Shown: piece by piece, positions 1 to 9,400 of the stretch
Position numbering within the stretch: position 1 is the stretch's first letter
How the letters are laid out: each line of letters begins with the position of its first letter
Origin: Actinomycetota bacterium
GTDB lineage: Bacteria > Actinomycetota > Acidimicrobiia > IMCC26256 > PALSA-610
NCBI GenBank assembly: GCA_005772765.1
Contig: SXIR01000139.1
Location: 1 to 33,498, forward strand
Length of the DNA stretch: 33,498 nucleotides
Direction: 5' to 3'
Translations under genes and position numbers: made by a program
The notes under the pieces: generated by a model
Told to the model about the DNA's origin: nothing
The model's database searches: none
What the model saw: the letters and a program-made list of their open reading frames with translations, nothing else

Positions 1-366
1 CGCGCGTTCCGCTGCGATCGCGACCTCGAGGAAGGACGGCAGCGGGGTGGCCAAGTCGATATCGCAGAATCCGACGAGTGGGGTCGATGCCGAGAGCAAC
101 CCGGTGCGGGTCGCTGCTCCCTTCCCGCGATGCGGTTCGACAAGCACCCGAGCGAGCCGACCGGCGTCGTGAGTCGCCAATGCCTTCTCGATGAGCTCGG
201 CGGTGCCGTCCTGGCTGCCGTCGTCGACGAACACCAACTCGCTGCCGGTCGGCAGGGAACGGACGAAGTCGATCAATGCGATCACGCTCGGACCCGCTCG
301 GTGGGTCTCGTTGTACACCGGCAACACGATCGTGATTGCCTGCGTCAGGGCCCGTTTGGTGGTCAT
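1..366 (-). CDS. Family 2 glycosyltransferase, N-terminal 122 residues (C-terminus outside window)
   Basis: Reading leftward from ATG at 366-364 the frame is open to the window edge. It starts MTTKRALTQAITIVLPVYNE, the usual N-terminal beta strand and nucleotide-binding segment of GT-A family 2 enzymes. LVFVDDGSQDGT follows at about residues 47-58, and FCDIDLATP (about 104-112) supplies the metal-binding DxD. The HRGKGAATRTG segment resembles dolichyl-/polyprenyl-phosphate mannose or glucose synthases, which make lipid-linked sugars for membrane GT-C enzymes. The ATG overlaps the stop of the upstream GT39-like gene in an ATGA, so the two are probably translationally coupled, which fits supplying a polyprenyl-phosphate sugar to it. 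Family is confident; the sugar is unknown. The C-terminus is not in the window. Confidence 0.85.
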   Translation of the reverse strand, partial: MTTKRALTQAITIVLPVYNETHRAGPSVIALIDFVRSLPTGSELVFVDDGSQDGTAELIEKALATHDAGRLARVLVEPHRGKGAATRTGLLSASTPLVGFCDIDLATPLPSFLEVAIAAERA

Positions 367-1886
367 GGGAGCGGTGCCGAGGTTGCTTCGATCGGCGGTC
401 GCGAGTCGGCGGTCGACGTGAGTTCGTCCCGATCCGGGCCACCGGCTCGATCTGCGGCGCGGAGTTCGAGTAACCGCAGGACCCCGACCGTTGCAATCAC
501 CGCGACGAACGGATGCATCGGGAGCTTGTAGCGAGAGTCGCCGAACAGCATGAATGGCACGATGACGCCCGCAAAGATGCCGCCGAAGATCAACGCGGTC
601 CCGCCCCGATGCACGGAGCGGCGAAAGCGGCCGAGCCCCAGCCCTGCGAGCGCGAGCACGCCCCAGTAGTAGAGGTCGCAGATTCGGTCGGCGACGTCGC
701 GTCCTCGGTTCGTGAAGAGCGGGTTGATGTACTCGTCGGTGGCCGCGTCGCGGGCTTCGAGCGCGATGCGGCCTTCGTGGTCACCTTCGAACGCGCGAAA
801 CCCGCGCCAGAACCACAACCGCAACTCCTGCTTGGGTTCTTGCAGGATGAACTCGATCGCGCGACTCGTGTTCTCGCGGTTCTTGATGATCTCGGCCTCG
901 TCCCACGGAACGTTGCCGGCATCGTTCAAGCACCCCGGCGATTGGCTCACGAAATCGCCCGGGGCGTCTGGGTATCGGGCCATACACGCGGCGTCACCGC
1001 TTCCGGTGGTGATCAAGACGAAGCCGGGCATCACCATTGCGTTGCGGATCGTCCAGGGCGCCAGTACCGCCAGCATGGTGATGATCACCAACCCGGATCG
1101 TCGGATGGCGACGCCCCAGTTGTCGGGTCGGCGTCGGGCGGCGATCACGATCGCCGGCGTGATGAGCGCAACGAGCGGCCGCACTTGGGCGCTGAGCCCG
1201 AGCAACGTGCCGGCGGTGACGAGGCGAGTCCATCGGCTCGTCGAGTCGGCTGCGAACGCGGGCAGCATCACGAGCACCGCGGCGGTGAGGAGAAACAGGT
1301 ACAGCGTTTCGACGTGCGCGGTTGCGGTGTAGATGATGAGGTTCGGCCAGCACGCGACGATGACGGCCGCAATGACCCCGGCGCGTGGACCGAGGAGCCG
1401 TCGGGCGATTCGAGCGACGAAGTACACGGTGATCGCCCCGAGGATCGCCTGCGTCACGCCATAGACCCACGCGGCCTCGGAGAACGCAACGTCGCCCGGT
1501 GACACCGTGAAACCGAACGGACGCGCGACGGCGAACACCAACGCGAGAAACGCCGGGTAACCAATCGCATAGAACGCGGTGGGAACGTCCGGCCACGGGG
1601 TCGTCAGTGCTGGGTAACTGTCGTACCCGTTGCCCTGGGCCAGCTCGAGTCCGTAGTACACGTACTGGAACGGATCGCCGACCTCGGCCGTCCGGTGGCC
1701 ATACCAGACCCACAAGACCCGCACGACGAAGGCGAGGCCGACGACCACGAGCACGGCCCGATCGGGGCTGACCGCGGACCTGCGGCGCCACGCCGAGCGG
1801 ACGACGCGGCGGGTTCCGCCCGGGGTAGGGCCAAGGGTGGGTTCAGGGGTCGATTCAGTGCTGGGGGTAGGGGTGGCTTCGCTCAT
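363..1886 (-). CDS. GT39/ArnT-like polytopic membrane glycosyltransferase
   Basis: This 507-residue protein has a Pro/Thr-rich cytoplasmic N-terminus (about residues 1-40) and a first membrane segment at about 44-62. The first outer loop contains EVGDPFQYVYYGLELAQGNGY, where GT-C enzymes (dolichyl-phosphate-mannose mannosyltransferase/ArnT type) carry a catalytic acidic residue after TM1. Many hydrophobic segments follow, then a soluble stretch at about 300-400 and further membrane helices. Family knowledge suggests transfer of a sugar from a polyprenyl-phosphate donor to an extracytoplasmic acceptor. It overlaps both neighbours by ATGA junctions (1883-1886 and 363-366), forming a tight leftward operon whose downstream GT2 could make the donor. 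Donor and acceptor cannot be told from sequence. Confidence 0.75.
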   Translation of the reverse strand: MSEATPTPSTESTPEPTLGPTPGGTRRVVRSAWRRRSAVSPDRAVLVVVGLAFVVRVLWVWYGHRTAEVGDPFQYVYYGLELAQGNGYDSYPALTTPWPDVPTAFYAIGYPAFLALVFAVARPFGFTVSPGDVAFSEAAWVYGVTQAILGAITVYFVARIARRLLGPRAGVIAAVIVACWPNLIIYTATAHVETLYLFLLTAAVLVMLPAFAADSTSRWTRLVTAGTLLGLSAQVRPLVALITPAIVIAARRRPDNWGVAIRRSGLVIITMLAVLAPWTIRNAMVMPGFVLITTGSGDAACMARYPDAPGDFVSQSPGCLNDAGNVPWDEAEIIKNRENTSRAIEFILQEPKQELRLWFWRGFRAFEGDHEGRIALEARDAATDEYINPLFTNRGRDVADRICDLYYWGVLALAGLGLGRFRRSVHRGGTALIFGGIFAGVIVPFMLFGDSRYKLPMHPFVAVIATVGVLRLLELRAADRAGGPDRDELTSTADSRPPIEATSAPLP

Positions 1887-3868
1887 GAGGATTGGCGGGA
1901 TTGGTGGACTTCCCGGGTGACTCTCGCGCGTTTTCCGGGGCGGCGGCGTCGATAGGCGGCGGCGCCGAGCAATGCACCCGCCGTCACCGACACTGCGACC
2001 GCGGCGAGTTCGGCGCCAGTGCGGGTGCGATCGACCGTAATGGTCGTCGTTCCGGAGGGGACGGCGACCACCACGATTCCGTTCGATGCTTCGGCCGCCA
2101 GCACCTCGGCCTCCTCACGGTCGCTTCGGACTCGTGTGAACCGGTATCGGCTGACCGGCAGGCGGACGGTTGCTGCCGCCGCGCTGCGGACGGTCGCTTG
2201 CAGGCCGTCGCCGGTGCGGTGCCACGTCAGCACCTCACCATCGGAATCCACGGTCGGAGCACTGGGCACACCGAGCTGGGGATCGAACTCGTCCGCCGAG
2301 ACCGGTAGATAGTCGTTTCCGGTCGTGAACCCCCGTGCGCCGCGGCCTCGGCGAGAATCGGTGCCGCCGTCGGCGGGCGGAACGAATCCAAGGTCACCGG
2401 CAACGAAACAACCCGGAGCGACGGGGTCGGCCGAATCGCGCACGTCGGCTGCGGTGAAACACGCGTCGACGATGTCGGCGCGTACCCACGGTTCACGTTG
2501 CGCCGCAGGGACAAGCAGCGCGGCGGCGATGCCGATCAACACCAACGCGGTTCCGCCGTGGCGTCGATCGCGCAGCAACAGCACCCACAACAACGTCGTG
2601 GCGACTCCGATCGGCGCGAGCGCACGCCACGGAAACTGCACGTAGCCGGCTGGTCCGGGTGCCAACCACATCAACGGTCGAGGAACGACGACAAAGCCGA
2701 GCCACACGATCGTTGCGCCGACGAGCGTGCTCGCGAGCGCGGCCGCGGCGATGCTGCGTTCGTGGGTTCGCTCGACGGGCAAGGGCTTGGTGCGTCGGCG
2801 CCGAAGCAGCAACGTTGCGGCGACGAACGGAAGGGCGAGTGTGACCGGGCCGAGCGCGAAATTCTCGCCGCCGCAGAAGTACAGCCAGCAGTCCTGCCCG
2901 ACGTCGGCAAGGTACGGAGGATCGTCGTACCCGCGAAACCCGTTGCGCCACGAGCCAATGAGGTCGCCAGCCGGAACGGCATGGCCGACAACGGCGTCGT
3001 CGGTTGCCAGCATGTGTCGCTGATCGCTCACCCACACATCGGACAGCTCGAGTTGTTGGGGAAGCAGGAACCACGCACTGAGCGCCAGTCCCAAAGCGCC
3101 GCTCACGACAACCGCAACGACTCCGGCCCTCGATCGAACGTACAACGCACGGCCGGCGACCAGCGCGACGAAGACGACCGCGATCACCCCGCTGATCGTG
3201 TGCGACAACAACAAGCCGGCGACGCCGACAACCGCGGCGCCCGACCACCGACCGTCGAGGCCGGCAGTCCACATCCCGACGACGAGGAGCGGCAGGAAGA
3301 CGAACGCGAATGACTCCCCGAGCGCGCCGCGGACGTGCACATCGAACAGGTGGTACGGGAGGGCGAGGTAGACGATCGCGGCGCCGGTCACGAGCGCTCG
3401 GTCACCGCCGAGCCGGCGGGCGGCCCACGCCATCGTGATCGCCGACCCGGCCGCCGCCGCGACGAACGCCAGGTTGACGCCGAGTACCACATCGTCGGTC
3501 GCCATCGCGATCGCGGTCGCGACGCCGAACGGAATCGGCGGGTAGTACCGGCCGAACGCGCTCCCGCTGCCACCCCGTGCGTCGGGAAGCAACTGCGGCG
3601 GAATGTTGCCGTTGTCGACCTCGATCACGAGTTGTGCCGTGCGCGAGTACGGGTCGGTCCCTTCGTGGGTCAACAGCGCATGATCGGTGATCCAGACGCC
3701 GTACAGCAACGCGACGACGCCGGCGACCAGCACGAACGGTCCGACCCGTTGCGCGGCCTGGACCGCCCGGCTGACGAGGTTCTCGACGCGGTCGTCTCGA
3801 CCTTCGTTGGTGGGGTCACCCGCTCGACTCGCGGGGTCGGCGTCGCCGGTCGCGGTCCGATCGCGCAT
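1883..3868 (-). CDS. PTPS-related polytopic membrane protein
   Basis: This is a 661-residue membrane protein. The first TM segment lies at about 43-62, YYPPIPFG at 108-115, and PYHLFDVHVRGALGE at 171-185. These motifs resemble the large bacterial membrane proteins grouped as 6-pyruvoyl-tetrahydropterin synthase-related (a misleading Pfam label), which look like GT-C glycosyltransferases. The C-terminal third is mostly extracytoplasmic beta-rich sequence, followed by a last TM at about 625-645 and a basic tail, like YfhO-type proteins. It is first in a leftward operon and its stop overlaps the next ATG in ATGA. A role in assembling or modifying surface polysaccharide is inferred from neighbours; no substrate is evident. 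Start ATG 3868 is the first in frame before the divergent gap. Confidence 0.7.
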   Translation of the reverse strand: MRDRTATGDADPASRAGDPTNEGRDDRVENLVSRAVQAAQRVGPFVLVAGVVALLYGVWITDHALLTHEGTDPYSRTAQLVIEVDNGNIPPQLLPDARGGSGSAFGRYYPPIPFGVATAIAMATDDVVLGVNLAFVAAAAGSAITMAWAARRLGGDRALVTGAAIVYLALPYHLFDVHVRGALGESFAFVFLPLLVVGMWTAGLDGRWSGAAVVGVAGLLLSHTISGVIAVVFVALVAGRALYVRSRAGVVAVVVSGALGLALSAWFLLPQQLELSDVWVSDQRHMLATDDAVVGHAVPAGDLIGSWRNGFRGYDDPPYLADVGQDCWLYFCGGENFALGPVTLALPFVAATLLLRRRRTKPLPVERTHERSIAAAALASTLVGATIVWLGFVVVPRPLMWLAPGPAGYVQFPWRALAPIGVATTLLWVLLLRDRRHGGTALVLIGIAAALLVPAAQREPWVRADIVDACFTAADVRDSADPVAPGCFVAGDLGFVPPADGGTDSRRGRGARGFTTGNDYLPVSADEFDPQLGVPSAPTVDSDGEVLTWHRTGDGLQATVRSAAAATVRLPVSRYRFTRVRSDREEAEVLAAEASNGIVVVAVPSGTTTITVDRTRTGAELAAVAVSVTAGALLGAAAYRRRRPGKRARVTREVHQSRQSS

Positions 3869-3932
3869 GAGGCCACGACGCTACCGTCGCCCGTAGGCTC
3901 GTCGCGTCCATGACCGAAGCCATCGAACTCCG
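3869..3932. promoter_or_regulatory. Divergent promoter region with a TAGGCT -10-like hexamer
   Basis: This 64-bp gap separates the leftward and rightward surface-glycan genes, so promoters in both directions must lie here or in the gene ends. On the plus strand TAGGCT (3894-3899, TAnnnT type) sits 10 nt upstream of ATG 3910. That is short enough for a leaderless or nearly leaderless transcript starting around the 8-codon frame at 3910-3936. There is no convincing -35 box and no inverted repeat. Confidence 0.35.
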
Positions 3933-3936
3933 ATGA
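3910..3936 (+). CDS. Possible 8-codon leader peptide MTEAIELR
   Basis: ATG at 3910 opens an 8-codon frame (MTEAIELR) whose TGA at 3934-3936 overlaps the ATG (3933) of the acyltransferase gene as ATGA. It lies 10 nt after a TAGGCT hexamer. No Shine-Dalgarno sequence precedes either start, so leaderless translation of the short frame followed by coupled re-initiation is a plausible way to translate the acyltransferase. The frame is very short and could be chance. Confidence 0.3.
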   Translation: MTEAIELR

Positions 3937-5261
3937 ACGACCTGCACGCGGGGCCGCCCGAATCGGCGCGGTCGAGCGCGCCGCCGTCCGAGGTCGAGCG
4001 TTATCGCGAACTCGACGGATTGCGCGCACTCGCAGTGATCGCAGTGTTCTTGTTCCACATCGTCCCCGCAGCGCCCGCGCTGTTCGCTCGGGGCCCGGAT
4101 GTCTCGTTCGAGTGGTTCGGTTCGACGATCGTGCCGCCGACACGCGTGTTCGACTACGTGTTCCACCTCAACGTCGGCGTTCAAGTGTTCTTCGTGCTGT
4201 CGGGTTTCTTGATCACGTCGATGTACATCCGGTCTTGGTTCTCGGGCCAAGCCACACCCGCCGCCCTGCCCTATGCATTCCGGCGAGCGGCGCGCATCTT
4301 TCCCGCCTACTGGCTCGTGCTCTTCGTGGGTGGCGTCACCTGGTTCGGTCTCGGCGAGATCGACTTCGCGTCGCGCTCCGCGATGATTCGTCACGCCACC
4401 TTGACGTACCTGTACTTCCCGGAACGTTGGGTCGCGGAGTTCGGCGGAGTCGACTACGGCGGTTTGTCGGTGTCGTGGTCGCTCGTCGCCGAGGTGACCT
4501 TCTACGCGTTCGTGCCGCTCTGGATGGCAGCCCTGCGCTGGCGCGCCGGTTCATCGCGCCGCGCAACGGATCCGTTGGCGTTTCGGCGAGCGATGACCAT
4601 GGCCGCGGGCTGCATCCCGATCGGGGTGGCGTGCGTGTTCGTGTTCACGTACCACACACCGTGGGCGACCGAAGTGCCGCTCGGCGGGCTGATCACCGTG
4701 TTCGGCGCCGGTCTCGTGTCGCTCGGCGCAGGGATGGTGCTCGCGGTCGTCGTCGCCGGTTCGAGGCCCGCGGTGCAGCGCCGGCTGGGCGAACTCGGCA
4801 CGCGCACGGGGTGGTGGTGGGGTGGTGCCGGGCTGCTCTTCATCGTGTTGGCCTGGCCCGACTTCCCCTACCTGCAAGCGTCGAGTGCTCAGCAGACCTG
4901 GCAACGGCTGATGCAGCCCATCATCGCAACGCTGCTCGTGACGCCGTTGGTGCTGGCCCCGGGCGCACGAACCGTCGTGCACCGGACGTTGCGCCACCGC
5001 GGCCTGGTTTGGATCGGGACGATCTCGTACGGGATCTACCTATGGCACACGCTCGTGATCGGCAAGTTGGTCGAGGATCATCCCATCTTCGACCGTGGGT
5101 TCTGGGGCGCGTCGGCGATCGTCGTCGCAGCGGCCGCAGTGACCTTGGTGCTCGCCGCCGCCAGTTGGTACTTGGTCGAACGGCCCTTGTTGGCCTGGTC
5201 ACGTTCGCGTTTCGGCCGGTCGAAGGGCCGGGGACCGAGCCCTACACTCGCCCCTTCGTGA
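3933..5261 (+). CDS. Acyltransferase-3 (OafA/YrhL-like) integral membrane acyltransferase
   Basis: This 442-residue polytopic protein opens with the family signature YRELDGLRALAVIAVFLFH (residues 24-42; R31 and H42 match the conserved Arg and His). FFVLSGFLIT follows at 86-95 and RRAARIFPAYW at 117-127, with about ten hydrophobic segments. The C-terminal SYGIYLWHTLVIG and WYLVERPLL are also typical. Such enzymes transfer acetyl or other acyl groups across the membrane to sugars of O-antigens, peptidoglycan or antibiotics. It heads the rightward operon with GT4 and AftD-like genes, so acylation of the same surface glycan is inferred. Start ATG 3933 lacks a clear Shine-Dalgarno and overlaps the end of a short upstream frame. 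The stop overlaps the GTG of the GT4 gene (GTGA). Confidence 0.85.
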   Translation: MNDLHAGPPESARSSAPPSEVERYRELDGLRALAVIAVFLFHIVPAAPALFARGPDVSFEWFGSTIVPPTRVFDYVFHLNVGVQVFFVLSGFLITSMYIRSWFSGQATPAALPYAFRRAARIFPAYWLVLFVGGVTWFGLGEIDFASRSAMIRHATLTYLYFPERWVAEFGGVDYGGLSVSWSLVAEVTFYAFVPLWMAALRWRAGSSRRATDPLAFRRAMTMAAGCIPIGVACVFVFTYHTPWATEVPLGGLITVFGAGLVSLGAGMVLAVVVAGSRPAVQRRLGELGTRTGWWWGGAGLLFIVLAWPDFPYLQASSAQQTWQRLMQPIIATLLVTPLVLAPGARTVVHRTLRHRGLVWIGTISYGIYLWHTLVIGKLVEDHPIFDRGFWGASAIVVAAAAVTLVLAAASWYLVERPLLAWSRSRFGRSKGRGPSPTLAPS

Positions 5262-6499
5262 ACGGGACCCACGCCGATCCGGCGAACGCCGGCACTGCCG
5301 ATCCAGCCGACTCGACCGAGTTGGGCTTGTCGACGGCTGCCGGCGATCTGGTCGAACAGATGCGCGCGCTTGCCGCCGAAGCGGGCATCCGCACCGTCTC
5401 GATCCTGGCGTGGCGTGACCTCGACGATCCCGAAGCGGGCGGGAGCGAAGTGCACGTCGCTCGCGTTGCGGAACTGTGGGCGAAGGCCGGTCTCGACATC
5501 ACGATGCGAACGTCACACGCGCCGGGGCACCCTCAGGTCGCTTGGCGCGACGGATATCGCGTGATCCGCAAGGCCGGGCGATACCTCGTGTTTCCCCGTG
5601 CGGCGTTCAGCGAGATCAAACGGTGGCACGGCAACCGTGACGCGCTCGTCGAGATCTGGAACGGCGTTCCCTGGTTCTCGCCGGTCTGGTGCCGCGGCCC
5701 GAAGGTCGTCTGGCTCCATCACGTGCACGACACGATGTGGGAAATGTCGCTGCCGCCTCGTCTCGCATCGCTCGGACGCGCGCTCGAGTTCAAGATCGCG
5801 CCGCCGTTCTACCGGTGGACCGACGTCATCACCTTGTCCCAGTCGTCCAAGCGCGAACTCCAGGAGAAACTGGGGTTGCGGCCGCACAGACTGCACGTCG
5901 TGCCCGTCGGGATCGACGACATCTACTCGCCGGGCGGGCCGAAGTCGATCGACCCGCACGTCGTCGCCGTCGGTCGCTTGGTCCCGGTGAAGCGTTTCCA
6001 CGGACTCGTCGACGCGTTGGTTGCCGCGAAGCCGCGGGTACCCGCGCTGCGCGCGACGTTGGTTGGTGACGGCTACGAACGCGACGCGCTCGAAGCGCAG
6101 ATCGCGGCGGCCGACGCCACCGGCTGGATCACGCTCGCGGGCCGGGTCTCCGAAGAGGAGAAAATCCGGCTCTACCGCGAGGCGTGGGTCGCGGCGAGCG
6201 CATCGGCGCACGAAGGCTGGGGCATGACACTCACCGAGGCCGCCGCGTGCGGCACCCCGGCGGTCGCGACCCGTATCGCCGGGCATCAAGACGCCGTTGC
6301 CGAAGGCCGGAGCGGACTGCTCGCCGACGATGATCAAGGCTTGGCCGAGGCGCTCGTGCGGCTGCTCAACGATCGCGAGTTGCTCGATCGGATGACGAGG
6401 GGCGCGCTCGAGCACGCGCAGCAGTTCACGTGGCCCGCGACGGCCTACTCGACGCTCGCCGTGCTTGCGGCCGACGCCCGTCGCCGCCGCGGGCTGTGA
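5258..6499 (+). CDS. Family 4 (GT-B) glycosyltransferase
   Basis: I place the start at GTG 5258, overlapping the acyltransferase TGA in GTGA; the frame is open further upstream but would run far into the preceding gene. The 413-residue product has the N-terminal GT4 motif EAGGSEVHVARVAELW (about 59-74), a donor-domain start IDPHVVAVGRLVPVKRFHGL, and the EX7E motif E319-GWGMTLT-E327 followed by AAACGTPAVAT. These are hallmarks of retaining GT-B glycosyltransferases using nucleotide sugars at the cytoplasmic membrane face. There is no signal peptide. TACACT at 5243-5248 could be a -10 for a leaderless internal transcript. Its TGA overlaps the GTG of the AftD-like gene, so they are coupled. The sugar transferred is unknown. 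Confidence 0.88.
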   Translation: MNGTHADPANAGTADPADSTELGLSTAAGDLVEQMRALAAEAGIRTVSILAWRDLDDPEAGGSEVHVARVAELWAKAGLDITMRTSHAPGHPQVAWRDGYRVIRKAGRYLVFPRAAFSEIKRWHGNRDALVEIWNGVPWFSPVWCRGPKVVWLHHVHDTMWEMSLPPRLASLGRALEFKIAPPFYRWTDVITLSQSSKRELQEKLGLRPHRLHVVPVGIDDIYSPGGPKSIDPHVVAVGRLVPVKRFHGLVDALVAAKPRVPALRATLVGDGYERDALEAQIAAADATGWITLAGRVSEEEKIRLYREAWVAASASAHEGWGMTLTEAAACGTPAVATRIAGHQDAVAEGRSGLLADDDQGLAEALVRLLNDRELLDRMTRGALEHAQQFTWPATAYSTLAVLAADARRRRGL

Positions 6500-9400
6500 T
6501 CGAACCACCGACCGCGACGCAACGCACCGGCCGGCGCGAACGGATCGGGGGCTACTCGCTGCTCGGACTCCTCGCGTACGTGCCGGCGATCCTCAGCGAC
6601 GTCGGCAAGGTGTCGGCCGACACCAAGTCTTACTTGTACCTCGACCCGGAACGCCTCGTCGCTCGCGCGCAGACGATGTGGGATCCCAACGTCGGGTTGG
6701 GCACCGTGACGCACCAAACGATCGGGTACGTGTTCCCGATGGGGCCGTATTACGCCGCGATGGAACGGCTGGGCGTCCCCGATTGGCTCGCGCAACGTTT
6801 GTGGCTGGGTTCGTTGGTGTTCGCGGCCGCACTCGGAATCCTGGCGCTCGCACGGCAGCTCGGCCGGGCCGGACCGGGCGTGGTGGTTGCCGCGCTGGCG
6901 TACGCGTGGAGTCCGTATCTGTTGCACTCTTCGGCGCGGCTTTCGGCGTTGCTGATGCCGTGGGCGGCGCTGGGGTTCTTGCTCGCCCTCGCGATTCGTG
7001 CCGTGCGCGAGGGCGGTTGGCGCGCGCCGTTGGCGTTCGCCCTCGTCGTGCAGATCGTCGGCGGCGTCAACGCGACGTCGTTGGTATTCGCGGGTGTTGC
7101 GCCGGCCTTATGGGTGATGTGGGCGTGGCTCGGTGAGCGAAGTATCGGTCTGCGCTCCGTGCTCGGTGTCGTGGCGCGGATCGGCGTCTCGTCGGTCGCA
7201 ATGTCGTTGTGGTGGATCGCGGGGCTGTCGATACAAGGGGGCTACGGCATCAACGTCTTGCGCTATAGCGAGACGGTTGCGGTCGTCGCGCGGACCTCTG
7301 CACCCAACGAAGTGCTGCGCGGGCTCGGCTACTGGTTCTTCTACGGCCGCGATCGCCTCGGCCCGTGGATCGAAGGTTCGACGCCGTACACCCAGAACTT
7401 GTCGTTGATCGTCATGACGTACGGACTGGTCGCGCTCGCGATTGGCGCGGCGGTGATGGTGCGGTGGCGTCATCGTGGATTCTTCGCCTGGCTGCTCTTG
7501 GTGGGCACGGTCGTTGCCGTCGGCGCGCACCCGTACGACAGCCCGAACCCACTCGGTTCGTTGTTCAAGGCCTTTGCGACGACATCGACCGCGGGTCTCG
7601 CGCTGCGGAGCACGCCGAGGGCGGTGCCCTTGGTGACCTTGAGTCTCGCGATGTTCCTCGGCGCCGGTGTCGACGCGGCGGTCGGTTGGTTGCGGCGGCA
7701 CGCTCGCCCTCGACTCGCCGTTGCGACACCGATGGTGGTCGGTGGACTCGTCCTCGGGTCGTTCCCGGCGCTCTGGTCGGGTTCCCTGTACGGCGAAAAC
7801 CTGCTCCGCGACGAGGAGGTCCCCGCGTACTGGTACGACGTCGCCAACGCGATCGACACAGCCGAGCGCTCAACTCGAGTGATCGAAATTCCAGGCGAAG
7901 ACTTCGCGGCCTATCGGTGGGGTGTCACCGTCGACCCGATCACGCCCGGTCTCATCGAACGTCCTTACGTTGCTCGCGAACTGATTCCCTACGGATCGGC
8001 CGCGAGCGCAGACCTCCTCAATGCACTCGATCGACGTCTGCAGGAGTCGAGTGCGGATCCGGACGGCTTCGTCGAGGTGCTCCGGCGCCTCGGGGTTGGA
8101 ACCGTCGTGGTCCGCAACGACATCGAGTGGGAGCGGTACAACCTCGTCCGGCCGCGCGAACTGGCGGCGTTCCTCGAACGCGTGGAAGGGCTCGGTGCGC
8201 CGACGGGGTACGGGCCTGTGCTCGACCCGGCCGTCGAAACGCCCAGCTTCGGAGTAGTGGATGGGATCGACGAGCGGTCGCTGCTCGGGCCGGTCGGTGC
8301 AATGCCGCACTCGGTTGCGGTGCTCGAGGTCGACGACCCGCAACCCATCGTGCGGGTGTACCCGGTGGACGGTACGACGATCGTCAGCGGCGACGGCGAA
8401 GGCTTGGTCGACGCGGCCGAGGTCGGCCTCGTGGCCCGCGATCGCGCAGTCCTCGAGTCTGCGGGGCTCGACTCCGAAGCACTCGACGACGCCATCGCCT
8501 CGGCGGGTCGGCTGGTCGTGACCGACTCCAACCGTCGTCGCGGTCGACGGTGGAGCACGCTGCGCGACAACGTCGGCGAAACCGAGACCGCTGGGTTCGA
8601 ACCGATCGAGAATGACCTGACCGACGCTCGACTGCCCGTGTTTCCCGACGCGGACGACGACGCCGCGTCGGTGGTCGAGTACCTCGACACGGGTGGCCCG
8701 ATGATCGCGACGATCGCGGGTACGGGGACTGGCAACCCGATTGCCTACACACCGGAGGACCGTCCGGCCCGGGCGTTCGATGGCGATCCCGCGACGTCGT
8801 GGAAGACCTCGGCCTTCGATCGCGCCGTCGGGGATCGCATCGAGATCACGTTGGTCGAACCGATCACGACCGACCGTGTGACCTTGGTGCAGGTCCGCAA
8901 TGGTCCGGTCGATCGGTCCATCACACGGGTTCGGCTTCGATTCGACGGCGACCGAGCGATCGACGTCGACCTCGACGACACGTCGCGCTCGATCGACGGC
9001 CAGACGATCGCGTTCTCGGAGAGCAGCTTCGAGCGTCTCTCGATCGAGGTCCTCACGACGAATGCCGGGGACGGTCCGCTCTACAGCGGACAGTCGGCCG
9101 TCGGGTTCGCCGAGATCGTCCTCGCCGACCGAGTACGTGGCGTCGTCCGTGCACACGAGGTCGTTCGGCTGCCCGTCGATCTCACCGACCTCGCTCCGAC
9201 GAATGCTTCGGTGAGCTACGTCATGTCCCGGGCGCGGATCGCTCCTGTCCCGCCGCGCTACGACGAGGAGCTGTCGCTCGATCGCCGCTTCGACGTCGCC
9301 GGTTCGACTGCGTTCGCGTTGCGCGGAACGGCGCGCGTCAACCCGAATCCGTACGACCGGCGCCAACTCGACACGGTGCTCGGCATCGACCTGCTCGACG

